Below are positions 1-8,185 of a DNA stretch of 64,000 bases, piece after piece. The translations under genes were made by a program, and so were the position numbers. Each line of letters opens with the position of its first letter. Position 1 is the first letter of the stretch. Under the pieces are notes generated by a model. The model made no database searches and was not told where the DNA came from. It worked only from the letters and a program-made list of their open reading frames with translations. Origin of the DNA: Desmospora activa DSM 45169 (GTDB taxonomy: Bacteria > Bacillota > Bacilli > Thermoactinomycetales > DSM-45169); NCBI RefSeq assembly GCF_003046315.1, contig NZ_PZZP01000001.1, positions 372,001-436,000 of the forward strand, in the 5' to 3' direction.

Positions 1-16
1 CGACCCTTTGCTTACG

Positions 17-39
17 CACAGGTGATACCTGTGTTTTTT
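17..39 (+). terminator. Hairpin plus T-run ahead of the ABC-F gene
   Basis: A perfect 7-bp stem (CACAGGT at 17-23, ACCTGTG at 27-33) with a 3-base loop is followed by six Ts. It lies 28 bases before the ABC-F start. It either ends an upstream gene outside the window or acts as an attenuator for the ABC-F gene; leader attenuation is known for several antibiotic-resistance ABC-F genes. The sequence cannot separate these. Confidence 0.65.
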
Positions 40-66
40 ATTTGTAAGAAAAAGGGGGGCGTCTCG

Positions 67-1902
67 ATGTTGCTCGTAAAAGCAGAAGGACTGAAAGTGG
101 AACGGGGCAGCCGGTTGTTGTTTGAAAATGTGGATATTGAAATTCACGCAGGGGAAAAAGTGGCCCTGATCGGCGCCAACGGTATGGGGAAAACCAGCTT
201 GTTGCAGACGTTGACAGGGGAAGTTAACCCGGAGAGCGGATCAGTCTTTCGAGCGGTTCCCGTACAATCCTGGGGTGTGTTAAGCCAGCATCAACCATGG
301 CCGCCAGATGTAACAGTAGAAGCGTATGTACGCTCAGGCCGACCGGAGCTGGCTCAGCTTTATCAGGAACTAACCAAGGTGGAGCAGGAGATGGCCAATG
401 CCACAGGGGAAGCGTTAGACCCCCTCGTCGCTCATTATGGCGTCTGTCAGGAATTATATCAGCAGATGGACGGCTATGAATGGGAGGTGGAAGTGCAAAG
501 GACGCTGAATCAACTGGGGTTAACCGGGGAAATAGCTACCGCTTCCATCGCCCAACTGAGTGGTGGGCAGAAGACACGAACCCAATTGGCCCAACTGGTG
601 GTAAAACAGCCAACCTTTTTGCTGTTGGATGAACCGACGAACCATCTGGATGCCTCCACCTTGGAGTGGTTGGCACGATGGTTGTCGGACTGGGAGGGGG
701 CGGTGTTGTTTGTTTCTCACGATCGATGGTTTATCGATCAGGTGGCGGATGTGACGGTGGAGTTGTCTAAAAGCGGAACGCGCGCCATCCGCGGGGGATA
801 CAGCCGCTTTGCGCAACAGCAGGAGCATGAACGCAAATCCCAGGAGGCTTTATGGCGCAAGCAGGAGCAGGAAAAGAAGAAATTGGAGGAATCGATCCGG
901 CGATATCGGGAGTGGTTTAATCGTGCTCATACCGCGGCTGGAGAGCGCAATCCATTTATGAAGAAGAAGGCGCAAAAAAATATCACCCGCTCACAGGCAA
1001 AGGAAGAAGCGCTAAAGCGGCTGGAGAAAAAGCAGGTGGAGCGTCCTCGCGATGAACCGGTCGTCCAGGTGCGATTGGACACGGCTTCGATGGAAGGGAG
1101 GCGTTTGTTGACGGTAGAAGATGGTACCTTCGCCTATGGGAAGCAGCCGCTGCTGCAAGAAGTTAATCTCCAGGTGCAGCGTGGCGATCGGCTCGCCTTG
1201 ATTGGCGCCAATGGCAGTGGTAAAACGACCCTGCTAAAGCTGCTGGCTCACCGTTTGCAGCCGCAACAGGGAACCGTGCGTCATCATCCCGAACTACGGA
1301 TCGGCTACTTTGCTCAGGAGTTGGAAACCCTTGATCCAAACGAAACAATCGTGGACAGCTTATTGCGCCTTCCCGGCATGACCCAGACGGAGGCCCGCAA
1401 TATTTTAGCTTCGTTTTTGTTCCGCAAAGAGAGGGTGTTTCAACGGATTGGTTCACTCAGTATGGGAGAACGCTGCCGGGTAGCTTTTGTCCGCCTCTAC
1501 TTCTCTCATGCCAACCTGCTGATCCTGGATGAACCGACCAATTACCTGGATATCCCGACTCGAGAGCGAATGGAGGAAGCATTGGCTCACTATCCTGGCT
1601 CCATCATTGTCGTTTCCCATGATCGTTTCCTCCTTTCCCGTATCGCCAACCGGGTTGCCGTTTTGGAGCAAGGGCGCCTCACTTTGTTTGAGGACGGATA
1701 TCAGGCATACCGGGAACAAAAAAGTGAGAAGAAAGCGATGACAAACCCCCACCAAGATCAGATCCATCGGTTAAAGCTACGGTTGATTCAATTGATGGGG
1801 ATGGAGGAGCCGGAGGAAGAGGAAAAACGGAAGCAACTTTGGTCGGAGATTCAGAAGACGAGACGTGAATTGGATGGGTTGCAAAAAGAAAGTGTGGATT
1901 GA
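67..1902 (+). CDS. ABC-F family ATPase (ribosome-associated)
   Basis: A soluble protein of 611 residues with two ABC ATPase domains and no membrane segments, the ABC-F layout. Walker A GANGMGKT is at about 36-43 and GANGSGKT at about 380-387; signatures LSGGQ (about 166) and LSMGE (about 464); both Walker B motifs read LDEPTN. The lysine- and arginine-rich linker between domains (about 245-330) matches the P-site interaction linker that ABC-F proteins insert near the ribosomal P-site tRNA. The family either protects ribosomes from antibiotics or resolves stalled translation; which applies here is not visible. I start at 67 because AAGGGGGG lies just upstream; the frame is open from 22, but that start falls inside a hairpin. 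No terminator is evident downstream, only a repeat copy. Confidence 0.9.
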   Translation: MLLVKAEGLKVERGSRLLFENVDIEIHAGEKVALIGANGMGKTSLLQTLTGEVNPESGSVFRAVPVQSWGVLSQHQPWPPDVTVEAYVRSGRPELAQLYQELTKVEQEMANATGEALDPLVAHYGVCQELYQQMDGYEWEVEVQRTLNQLGLTGEIATASIAQLSGGQKTRTQLAQLVVKQPTFLLLDEPTNHLDASTLEWLARWLSDWEGAVLFVSHDRWFIDQVADVTVELSKSGTRAIRGGYSRFAQQQEHERKSQEALWRKQEQEKKKLEESIRRYREWFNRAHTAAGERNPFMKKKAQKNITRSQAKEEALKRLEKKQVERPRDEPVVQVRLDTASMEGRRLLTVEDGTFAYGKQPLLQEVNLQVQRGDRLALIGANGSGKTTLLKLLAHRLQPQQGTVRHHPELRIGYFAQELETLDPNETIVDSLLRLPGMTQTEARNILASFLFRKERVFQRIGSLSMGERCRVAFVRLYFSHANLLILDEPTNYLDIPTRERMEEALAHYPGSIIVVSHDRFLLSRIANRVAVLEQGRLTLFEDGYQAYREQKSEKKAMTNPHQDQIHRLKLRLIQLMGMEEPEEEEKRKQLWSEIQKTRRELDGLQKESVD

Positions 1903-1951
1903 TTAGGGTTGAAACGGTGATTGGACAAAAGGGAGCCAGCTACTATTCCAA

Positions 1952-2130
1952 GGCTGTTGACTTACTGAAAATAGAAAGAGGGAGCGATTTACGGTGTAGC
2001 GCCTACAAATGATTTTTCTGATGTACGCTGATTGGGGACGAAGGAGACGAAGCGGACAGTTCTTTATCGTTGCAAGGGAAAGAGGCGCGAAGACGAATAT
2101 CGGAACCCGGGTTTAATTTGTCATCAATCT
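1952..2130 (+). repeat. Fold-back interspersed element, copy 1 (degenerate)
   Basis: This is the most diverged copy of an element seen four times in the first 8.3 kb. It keeps the left-end block, a GGGAGCGATTTACGGTGTAG segment, the GGGACGAAGGAGACGAAGCGG block, GGCGCGAAGACG and the right end TTTGTCATCAATCT. It lacks the central GCGGCCA/TGGCCGC hairpin. It fills most of the 309-base gap between the ABC-F and aldehyde dehydrogenase genes. The remaining gap sequence holds a tandem TCAATCTAGAA. Confidence 0.75.
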
Positions 2131-2211
2131 AGAAATCAATCTAGAATCTAAATTTTTATTTGATGCTAAAATGAGGAGGAGGCGATCGAAATACCTCGGG
2201 AGGGATAAAAA

Positions 2212-3594
2212 ATGAAGGGGATACGGGAACAGAGTCGCGCGGTTTGGGAAGAACAGCAGTTGTTCTTCCAATCGGGTCGTACACGTGAAATGGATTTTCG
2301 ACTACAGCAACTGGACGCTTTGCGAAATGCGATAAAAAAATATGAACCTCAGGTATTGGAAGCGTTGCGCCAGGATCTGAATAAATCGGAGATGGAGGCA
2401 TATGCCACCGAGGTCGGGTATTTGCTGGAAGAGATTAAATTTACGCGAAAACATTTGCGATCGTGGGCTAAACCACAAAAGGTGAAAACAGGTAAAATCC
2501 ACTTAGGTTCCAAAAGTTTGATCTACCCGGAGCCCTATGGGGTCTCCCTGATTATCGCGCCCTGGAATTATCCATTTCAACTGGCGCTCGCACCCTTGAT
2601 CGGTGCCATCGCTGCCGGCAACTGTGCAGTGATTAAACCCTCGGAATTGACACCCCATACGTCAAAACTGTTGGCGGAATTGGTGGCGGATACATTTGCA
2701 CCGGAGTATGTCACAGTGATGGAAGGAGAGGTGGATACCAGCACCGCTCTGTTGGAGCAACCTTTTGACTTTATCTTTTTTACCGGCAGTGTGGCTGTGG
2801 GTCGAATTGTAATGGAAGCGGCCGCTAAAAATCTGACTCCTCTCACACTGGAGTTGGGAGGGAAAAGCCCCGCGATTATATCGGAAGATGCCAACCTTAC
2901 ACTGGCGGCTAAGCGGATCGCCTGGGGGAAATTTCTAAACGCCGGCCAAACGTGTGTCGCTCCAGATTACCTTCTGGTTCATGAAAGTGTGAAAACGGAG
3001 TTGGTAAGCGAGATTCGGAAAACGATTACGTCCTTTTACGGTGAGGATCCCTTGCGGAATCTCGATTACGGCCGCATTGTTAACCAGAAACACTTTGAAC
3101 GTCTTACTTCATTTTTACAGGAAGGCGATGTGATTGTAGGTGGCCAAACTGATCCCGCTTCGTTGCGAATTGCTCCTACGGTGCTGGATGGCGTCACTTG
3201 GGAGAACGCTGTCATGCAGGAGGAGATATTTGGCCCAATCCTTCCGGTGCTCTCCTACCGCGACCTAGCAGAAGTAGTGAAGATGGTGAACCATCATCCC
3301 AAACCCTTGGCCTTATACTATTTTTCCGAAAATCGTTCCCAACAGGATACCATCTTGGAACAGATCTCCTTTGGCGGCGGATGTATCAATGACACCTTTT
3401 TACACTTGGCCACTCCCTATCTTCCTTTTGGGGGAGTGGGAAACAGCGGGATGGGGAGCTACCATGGAAAATATAGTTTTGACTGCTTTTCCCACCACAA
3501 AAGCATACTGAAACAGACGACTCGTTTCGATGTATCGTTTCGTTATCCCAACAGCAAGAACGGCCTCAAAATTTTCCGCCGCCTCATGAACTGA
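2212..3594 (+). CDS. Aldehyde dehydrogenase, class 3 type
   Basis: NAD(P)-dependent oxidation of aldehydes to acids. The 460-residue length without a long N-terminal extension fits the class 3 (YwdH/fatty aldehyde) branch rather than the 480-500 residue class. The catalytic cysteine is C248 in NAGQTC; the general base is E214 in LELGGKSP; the Rossmann-type FFTGSVAVG segment precedes it. PWNYPFQL near residue 110 is typical of the branch. GGGAGGG lies 8 bases before the ATG. Its own terminator follows, so it is probably monocistronic. The physiological substrate is not readable; lipid-derived aldehydes are the usual guess for this branch. Confidence 0.93.
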   Translation: MKGIREQSRAVWEEQQLFFQSGRTREMDFRLQQLDALRNAIKKYEPQVLEALRQDLNKSEMEAYATEVGYLLEEIKFTRKHLRSWAKPQKVKTGKIHLGSKSLIYPEPYGVSLIIAPWNYPFQLALAPLIGAIAAGNCAVIKPSELTPHTSKLLAELVADTFAPEYVTVMEGEVDTSTALLEQPFDFIFFTGSVAVGRIVMEAAAKNLTPLTLELGGKSPAIISEDANLTLAAKRIAWGKFLNAGQTCVAPDYLLVHESVKTELVSEIRKTITSFYGEDPLRNLDYGRIVNQKHFERLTSFLQEGDVIVGGQTDPASLRIAPTVLDGVTWENAVMQEEIFGPILPVLSYRDLAEVVKMVNHHPKPLALYYFSENRSQQDTILEQISFGGGCINDTFLHLATPYLPFGGVGNSGMGSYHGKYSFDCFSHHKSILKQTTRFDVSFRYPNSKNGLKIFRRLMN

Positions 3595-3602
3595 TTTTTT
3601 GA

Positions 3603-3637
3603 TTGCACTCATCTATGCAGGTGAGTGTAATTTTTTT
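3603..3637 (+). terminator. Intrinsic terminator after aldehyde dehydrogenase
   Basis: A 9-bp stem (3603-3611 with 3622-3630, one G-T pair) is followed by seven Ts. It starts nine bases after the stop codon. Confidence 0.85.
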
Positions 3638-3739
3638 GTCGCATGCACGGTTGGAACCGAAAGGGTTGATCGAATATGCTAAAAACATGTGCCTGAACTG
3701 GGATAAGACTGATCATATTATGAAAGTAGGAGGGAGACG

Positions 3740-4363
3740 ATGCCGGATCGGTACCGCAACTTTGACGAGTTGACCCGTCACGAGCGAGAGGGAGTCGATT
3801 TTCGGGTAGAGTCGACACTGCGCGGGGGGCGTTTTTTTGCCGTAGTCGCTATTCACGGTGGCGGGATTGAGCGCGGAACATCGGAATTGGCGACAGCCAT
3901 TGCCGGAGAAGAGTGGAACGGGTATCGATTTGAAGGGATGAAGCAGCCGGGAAAAAATCGGGATCTGCATTTGACCTCTACCCGCTTTGATGAACCGCGA
4001 TTGGCTCCGATTTTATCCCACAGTCGGCGGATCATCAGTATTCATGGCGCTCGTGGGGATGAACCAGTCTGTTTCATCGGCGGACGGGATCACAAGACGA
4101 CGGAAGAGATCGCTCGCCAGATTAAGGGAAGCGGAGTAGCCGTGCAAAAGGCCCCTTCTACTTTAGGAGGCACCCACCGTCGTAATATCTGTAACCGCGG
4201 CAAGGAAGGGATCGGTGTGCAGCTGGAACTGACAACAGCGCTGCGCCGCTCCTTTTTTGTGGATTTTAGCCATCGGGGGAGGCGGGAAACACCGACTGCC
4301 GCTTTTGCTGCATTTACCACGGCTGTTCGGCAAGCTCTGACAAAGGTGGTCCAAGTCGATTGA
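3740..4363 (+). CDS. Poly-gamma-glutamate hydrolase family protein
   Basis: This resembles the phage-derived PghP / YjqB family of zinc-dependent gamma-glutamyl hydrolases, which cut poly-gamma-glutamate. Length (207 residues) fits. The [15 protein letters not shown] segment (about 37-51) carries the family's histidine and glutamate zinc ligands, and IISIHG (about 98-103) supplies a further histidine. A family RNICNRG block is present at about 148-154. No signal peptide is visible, as in phage relatives released by lysis. AGGAGGGAG precedes the ATG. No gamma-PGA synthesis genes are in the window, so the target may be phage-, cell-wall- or host-related; the role is inferred from family only. 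Confidence 0.82.
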   Translation: MPDRYRNFDELTRHEREGVDFRVESTLRGGRFFAVVAIHGGGIERGTSELATAIAGEEWNGYRFEGMKQPGKNRDLHLTSTRFDEPRLAPILSHSRRIISIHGARGDEPVCFIGGRDHKTTEEIARQIKGSGVAVQKAPSTLGGTHRRNICNRGKEGIGVQLELTTALRRSFFVDFSHRGRRETPTAAFAAFTTAVRQALTKVVQVD

Positions 4364-4368
4364 GATTA

Positions 4369-4394
4369 AAAAAAGCTGCCGACAGATATGCAGT
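4369..4394. repeat. Left direct repeat: duplicated terminator half
   Basis: The 26 bases here match 4624-4649 at 22 positions, with the first 16 identical (AAAAAAGCTGCCGACA). They abut fold-back element copy 2 on its left; the matching right repeat begins two bases after the element's TTTGTCAT end. The right repeat is the working terminator; this left one is a decayed hairpin. This is what target duplication on insertion would produce. Confidence 0.7.
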
Positions 4395-4621
4395 GAGGTT
4401 GCTGACAAACTCAGTTAATGGGAAGAGGGGAGCGATTTCCGGTGTAGCGCCCTTTGACCGACTACCCAGTGGAGTCTCTGAAGTCCCCAACCGTTTGCGG
4501 CCACACAGGCTTTTCTTTTGGCCGCTGGTTGTGGACGAAGGAGACGGAGCGGACAGCCCTACGTCCGTGCAAGGGAAAGGGCCGCGAAGACGGAAATCGG
4601 GACCCGGAACCACTTTGTCAT
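4395..4621 (+). repeat. Fold-back interspersed element, copy 2 (full)
   Basis: A 227-base copy. Ends: TGACAAA near the left and TTTGTCA at the right are complementary. Inside them CGATTTCC (about 4433) pairs with GGAAATCG (about 4591). A central hairpin joins GCGGCCA and TGGCCGC, with CCAACC/GGTTG outside it. The GGAGACGGAGCGGACAG and AAGGGAAAG blocks are shared with copies 1 and 3. Open frames across it on the minus strand look alike in copies 2 and 3 only because the DNA repeats. No coding signal is seen. Confidence 0.8.
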
Positions 4622-4623
4622 AC

Positions 4624-4655
4624 AAAAAAGCTGCCGACAAATCGGCAGCTTTTTG
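4624..4655. terminator. Bidirectional intrinsic terminator
   Basis: A 9-bp stem AGCTGCCGA (4629-4637) / TCGGCAGCT (4642-4650) with As on the left and Ts on the right serves the minus-strand DUF1002 gene and can stop plus-strand reads. It is the right-hand member of the duplicated pair around element copy 2. Confidence 0.85.
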
Positions 4656-4666
4656 ATAATCAGTGT

Positions 4667-5560
4667 TCAGCTGGAGAAGAGCGATTTAATGGACTCCCAC
4701 AGATCAGACAGCCAAGCCAGAAACCCGTCAAAAAAGCCTTTGGCCTCTTCAGAGCTGATTAAGCTTTCCCATTCGTCTTTCAACTTGTTCAGCTGATCGC
4801 TGAAGGCACTCCAATCGATATTGAGCTGGGAAAATTTGTACATGACATTGGTGACTTCATTGATATTGGTTTCGTTTAAGTTGATGTTTAGGTCTCCGGC
4901 AACATTGATGACGATATTACGTACTTCTTCTTCGCTCTTCGGCTGTTCTTTGGCGATTTCTTCTTTCACTTGGGTCATAAACTGGGCGGCTTTATCTGGA
5001 TCGCCGATCGCTTCTCCCAGTTTAGAAGTTTGAATGATCTCCTCATTGGCGACTTCCCGCTGTTCTTGACTGATTTCTTGATCTGTCGCCTCTTCAAAAG
5101 CCATCATAATTCCGGTAAGAGCGGCAGTACCCGTCACCGGCTCTGGAGAGGTTACATAGATGTCGGCATCGGTAATACCTGCGGTGACAAGGGCATTAGC
5201 GTACATTGGTTCAGTGACGCGGGTGACGTTTTTAGCGATGACTTTAATGCCGCTTCCCTCTTTGGTAAGCGTAATTTTAGCGGAGGAGTAGGCTTTGTTA
5301 CTACCCGCAGCAGGTGTGCCTCCCCCTGTGTTTCCAGTCAGGTATTGGCGAATGTCCTCGATGCTCACATCGATGGTTTCTACATTGGAATCGACTTCCA
5401 TCTCCTGCAGCATTGCATTACGCTGTTCTTGAGTCAGATCAGCACCCAGCGTTACAACAGTTGTGTTGGTTTCAGCGGATGCAGCCATAGGTTGGGCCAA
5501 CATCCCGAAGGTGAGCGTAGCGATAAGAGCAAAAATCCCATAAATTCGTAAGCTCTTCAT
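4667..5560 (-). CDS. Secreted DUF1002 protein, YpuA-like
   Basis: A 297-residue exported protein like B. subtilis YpuA (DUF1002), function unknown. The N-terminus MKSLRIYG followed by a hydrophobic run and ASAE is a type I signal peptide with probable cleavage near residue 27. The start at 5560 is chosen because AAGGGGG lies just upstream; a longer reading to 5593 would bury the signal peptide. The middle carries the GTAALTGIMMAFEEATDQ region typical of the family; the C-terminus is acidic and helical. A strong hairpin at 5610-5643 lies upstream on the same transcript. It ends against a shared terminator. Confidence 0.87.
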   Translation of the reverse strand: MKSLRIYGIFALIATLTFGMLAQPMAASAETNTTVVTLGADLTQEQRNAMLQEMEVDSNVETIDVSIEDIRQYLTGNTGGGTPAAGSNKAYSSAKITLTKEGSGIKVIAKNVTRVTEPMYANALVTAGITDADIYVTSPEPVTGTAALTGIMMAFEEATDQEISQEQREVANEEIIQTSKLGEAIGDPDKAAQFMTQVKEEIAKEQPKSEEEVRNIVINVAGDLNINLNETNINEVTNVMYKFSQLNIDWSAFSDQLNKLKDEWESLISSEEAKGFFDGFLAWLSDLWESIKSLFSS

Positions 5561-5609
5561 GTTGAAAAAACCCCCTTTTTTTACTGCCGCCAATCATAGA
5601 CGAATGGAC

Positions 5610-5643
5610 AGAGGAAGAAGTTGCAGTTGGCACTTCTTCCTCT
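5610..5643 (-). other. 12-bp perfect hairpin in the DUF1002 gene leader
   Basis: AGAGGAAGAAGT (5610-5621) and ACTTCTTCCTCT (5632-5643) form a perfect stem with a 10-base loop, about 50 bases upstream of the DUF1002 start on the minus strand. There is no long T-run on either strand next to it, so it is more likely a leader structure or mRNA stabiliser than a terminator. Confidence 0.55.
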
Positions 5644-5796
5644 TCTTATGTAAACGATGTCGTTTCATCATCAGTTTCTATTATATGAAAGTGAGGGAAG
5701 TGGAGCAAGAAATGTTCACTTGTATCCTGCTTGCTGACAAGGATCCGTTTGCGGTACGATAAAGGATAACATACATCAGGAAAGGAGTGGATCGTG

Positions 5797-6267
5797 ATGG
5801 AACGAGCATCGTTTGGCGCTGGCTGTTTTTGGGGTGTAGAAGAACGCTTCCGGCAAGTGGAGGGAGTGACGGATACGGCCGTTGGCTATATGGGAGGCAC
5901 CACTGAAAATCCCACTTATGAAGAAGTATGCACAGACCGGACAGGTCATGCGGAAGTGGTGGATCTCACGTTTGACCCGTCTATCGTATCGTACCGGGAA
6001 TTGCTGCACATCTTTTGGGACAATCACAACCCAACTACACTGAATCGCCAGGGCCCCGATATCGGTACACAGTACCGTTCTGTCGTATTTTATCATACGG
6101 TGGAGCAAAAGGAACAGGCCGAACAGCTAAAGCAAGAGCTGGACGCATCGGGAAAATGGAAAGATCCAGTTGTAACTCAGATCGTACCTGCGACAAGTTT
6201 TTATCGGGCAGAGGAGTATCACCAACGCTATCTACAGAAGCGCGGACAATCGTCCTGCAGCATTTGA
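5797..6267 (+). CDS. msrA: Peptide methionine-S-sulfoxide reductase
   Basis: Reduces methionine S-sulfoxide in proteins and free methionine, using thioredoxin. The catalytic cysteine is C10 in GCFWG. GYMGG and the GHAEVV motif follow, then [23 protein letters not shown], all MsrA hallmarks. The protein is 156 residues and ends in SSCSI, so C154 may serve as the resolving cysteine. AAAGGAG precedes both a GTG at 5794 and the ATG at 5797; I use the ATG. A possible promoter TTGCTG-18-TACGAT lies at about 5730-5759. A thioredoxin reductase gene is 2.6 kb downstream, consistent with the reducing partner pathway. Confidence 0.96.
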   Translation: MERASFGAGCFWGVEERFRQVEGVTDTAVGYMGGTTENPTYEEVCTDRTGHAEVVDLTFDPSIVSYRELLHIFWDNHNPTTLNRQGPDIGTQYRSVVFYHTVEQKEQAEQLKQELDASGKWKDPVVTQIVPATSFYRAEEYHQRYLQKRGQSSCSI

Positions 6268-6270
6268 ACC

Positions 6271-6307
6271 AACAAACCCGCTTCACCAGTGGCGAAGCGG
6301 GTTTGTT
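6271..6307. terminator. Strong 14-bp hairpin between msrA and a small ORF
   Basis: AACAAACCCGCTTC (6271-6284) pairs perfectly with 6294-6307 around a 9-base loop. The T-run is poor, but the stem itself ends T-rich. It sits between convergent genes and probably ends both. Confidence 0.75.
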
Positions 6308-6318
6308 GCGTTTACAGC

Positions 6319-6435
6319 CTAAAACCATAAGAAGAAAAATGGGATAACCGACAGCAGGGTAAAAAACACAATTACCAACACCTGGATTAAAACGAACTTC
6401 CTGATCTTCCCTAGAAATGGAAACGTAAAAAACAT
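6319..6435 (-). CDS. Small hydrophobic membrane peptide (38 aa)
   Basis: A short minus-strand frame with GGAGAGAG six bases before its ATG. The product is 38 residues: a short basic stretch (GKIRK, residues 9-13) followed by a run of about 25 hydrophobic residues (VLIQVLVIVFFTLLSVIPFF) ending in LWF. That is one membrane helix, N-terminus predicted inside. It ends 12 bases from the hairpin shared with msrA, as a real convergent gene would. I do not recognise it. It could be chance; conservation in relatives would decide. Confidence 0.5.
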   Translation of the reverse strand: MFFTFPFLGKIRKFVLIQVLVIVFFTLLSVIPFFFLWF

Positions 6436-6559
6436 TCCACTCTCTCCAATCGCGTGAAACTTCCATCGTGAAGGGACCGATCCCCCGGGAGTTGTTGGCT
6501 GAGCCGAAAATAGAACGTTTTGTCATTATCATATGTCCGCAAACAAGAGAACGCCTGGA

Positions 6560-6590
6560 CAAAAGAAAAGCCGGGCCATGGTGGCCCGGG
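6560..6590 (-). terminator. Minus-strand terminator displaced by an element
   Basis: Read on the minus strand, CCGGGCC/GGCCCGG form a 7-bp stem (6571-6589) followed by CTTTTCTTTT. This is a terminator for the sulfur importer, yet it sits 257 bases beyond that gene's stop because element copy 3 lies between. Confidence 0.75.
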
Positions 6591-6824
6591 GAGCTGCTGA
6601 CATACCCTGTTAAAGGGAAGAGGGGAGCGATTTCCGGCGTAGCGCCCTTTTGACCAACTACCTACCGGAGTCTTCGCAGTCCCCAACCGTTTGGCGGCCA
6701 CATATGCTTTTCTTTTGGCCGCTGGTTGGGGATGGAGGAGACAGAGCGGACAGCTTCACATCCTTGTAAGGGAAAGAGGCGCGAAGATGGAAATCGGGAC
6801 CCGTGCCCCCTTTGTCATCAATCT
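6591..6824 (+). repeat. Fold-back interspersed element, copy 3 (full)
   Basis: The 234-base copy is flush between two 17-base direct repeats (6574-6590 and 6825-6841, 15 of 17 identical). Its left end is GAGCTGCTGACA, its right end TTTGTCATCAATCT. The central hairpin is CCAACC..GGCGGCCA with TGGCCGC.GGTTGG; CGATTTCC (about 6628) can pair with GGAAATCG (about 6789). Over most of its length it can be aligned by eye with copy 2. Confidence 0.82.
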
Positions 6825-6846
6825 GGCCATGGAGACCCGGGACAGT

Positions 6847-8097
6847 TCAGCAGACGGAATCGTCCGGTTTGGGATTGGACAGGCCAAACCATGGACGGAA
6901 AAGTAAGCCGATATAGGTTCCGATTAAGGCCATAATCACCCATACCCATCCGTGTAGGCTGAAGGAAGCGATACCGGAGAAAAAGGCCCCAATATTGCAG
7001 CCATATGCCAAGCGGGCACCATAACCCATGATCAGACCGCCAATCAGGGAAGCGGTCACCACTTTTCCGCGTAGCTTGCGGAGAACGAAGGCACCACTGG
7101 CGGCGGATGCGAGCATCGCACCCAAAATGATGCCGAAGTTCATCACGCTGGTGGCGTCCGCTAACACGGAGGCTTCCAAGGGAGCTCCCCGCTCGCCGGA
7201 CCAATAAGCCCACTGTGTCACATCGATACCAAGGTAGGAAGCGATTTTGGAACCCCAAAGGGCAAAAGCGGAGGTGATTCCCCAGGGCTGTCCCCGAACC
7301 AGCAGCGTGGCGGCGTTTAAAACGGCCAACAGGATCGCGGCGCCCCATAGCGGCCATGCTCCCCGGATGATTCGCTTCCAGCCGTCCGCACTGGGTAGAG
7401 GCTTCATCGCCGGTGGACGACGCTTCTTTGCAATCCACAACGTTAACCATGCGACGGCGGCAAAGGCGACCAATTGCACAACCAGGGCTCCACCATAGCC
7501 CAGACCGGTGTTTTCCGCGAGGGAAAACGGAGGAAGGGAAGGCGTGTGGTTGGTCCAAAAGTCCCAATGCCAAGCTCCAATGACGGAACCTGTGATAAAA
7601 CCGAACAGCGTAAACAAAACCGATGAGCTTCCGCCTCCGACAGCATACAAGGTGCCGGAAGCACAACCGCCGCCCAATTGCATACCAATGCCAAACAGCA
7701 GTGCCCCTACCACCAAACTGACACCGACGGGAGAGACGGATGCCGTCGGTTCATTGCCGAAAAAGCTGAATCCGCTGGCGAGAATCGGGGCAAATAGGGT
7801 AGAAGCGACGGCCAACATTAACATATGGGACCGTAAGCCCGCCCCCTGCCCCACGGACAGCAACCGGCGAAAGGCGGAGGTAAAGCCGAAACGGGCATGG
7901 AACAGGGTATATCCCAATAAAAAGCCGATTCCATATAAGACGGTTTGTTGGGTTCCATATCCGTTCCAGATTGTAAAGGATAAAAGGATGGCAGCAACGA
8001 GAGCGAGAGTGACAATACCCGTTTGCACATTGGGCAATGTCGGCCGCTGCAGTGGCATATCAGTGGATCTGCCCACGGCGGAGGATGGCAGTGCCAT
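6847..8097 (-). CDS. YeeE/YedE-type sulfur-compound importer
   Basis: An integral membrane protein of 416 residues with about ten hydrophobic helices, in two repeated halves. The first half has GMQLGGGCASGTLY and the second YGCNIGAFFSG: the paired cysteine motifs of the YeeE/YedE (DUF395) family, whose TsuA member imports thiosulfate. The start at 8097 is set by AGAGGTGATC upstream; a longer frame from 8142 lacks a ribosome site. On the minus strand TTGCAA-18-TATGAA at about 8110-8142 is a fair promoter. It is divergent from an ArsR-type repressor, and thioredoxin reductase is nearby, pointing to sulfur import with thiol redox control. Substrate (thiosulfate, or a selenium compound) is inferred. 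Confidence 0.88.
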   Translation of the reverse strand: MALPSSAVGRSTDMPLQRPTLPNVQTGIVTLALVAAILLSFTIWNGYGTQQTVLYGIGFLLGYTLFHARFGFTSAFRRLLSVGQGAGLRSHMLMLAVASTLFAPILASGFSFFGNEPTASVSPVGVSLVVGALLFGIGMQLGGGCASGTLYAVGGGSSSVLFTLFGFITGSVIGAWHWDFWTNHTPSLPPFSLAENTGLGYGGALVVQLVAFAAVAWLTLWIAKKRRPPAMKPLPSADGWKRIIRGAWPLWGAAILLAVLNAATLLVRGQPWGITSAFALWGSKIASYLGIDVTQWAYWSGERGAPLEASVLADATSVMNFGIILGAMLASAASGAFVLRKLRGKVVTASLIGGLIMGYGARLAYGCNIGAFFSGIASFSLHGWVWVIMALIGTYIGLLFRPWFGLSNPKPDDSVC

Positions 8098-8185
8098 TGT
8101 GATCACCTCTAATTCATATTGGATATTCCGGATTTGTTGCAACTATGGTACACCACTCTCGATGGATTGTAAATAACAAAAGGAA

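Noticed and set aside
4314-6701. Similar minus-strand open frames at 4314-4640 and 6411-6701, whose products resemble each other (KRLGT..TP.GS.SKG)
   Set aside because: The likeness comes from the repeated DNA element beneath them. The frames lack ribosome sites, and differences do not favour silent positions.
7508-8176. Plus-strand frame of 222 codons antisense to the sulfur importer
   Set aside because: It mirrors a real membrane-protein gene; composition is that of an antisense frame and there is no ribosome site.
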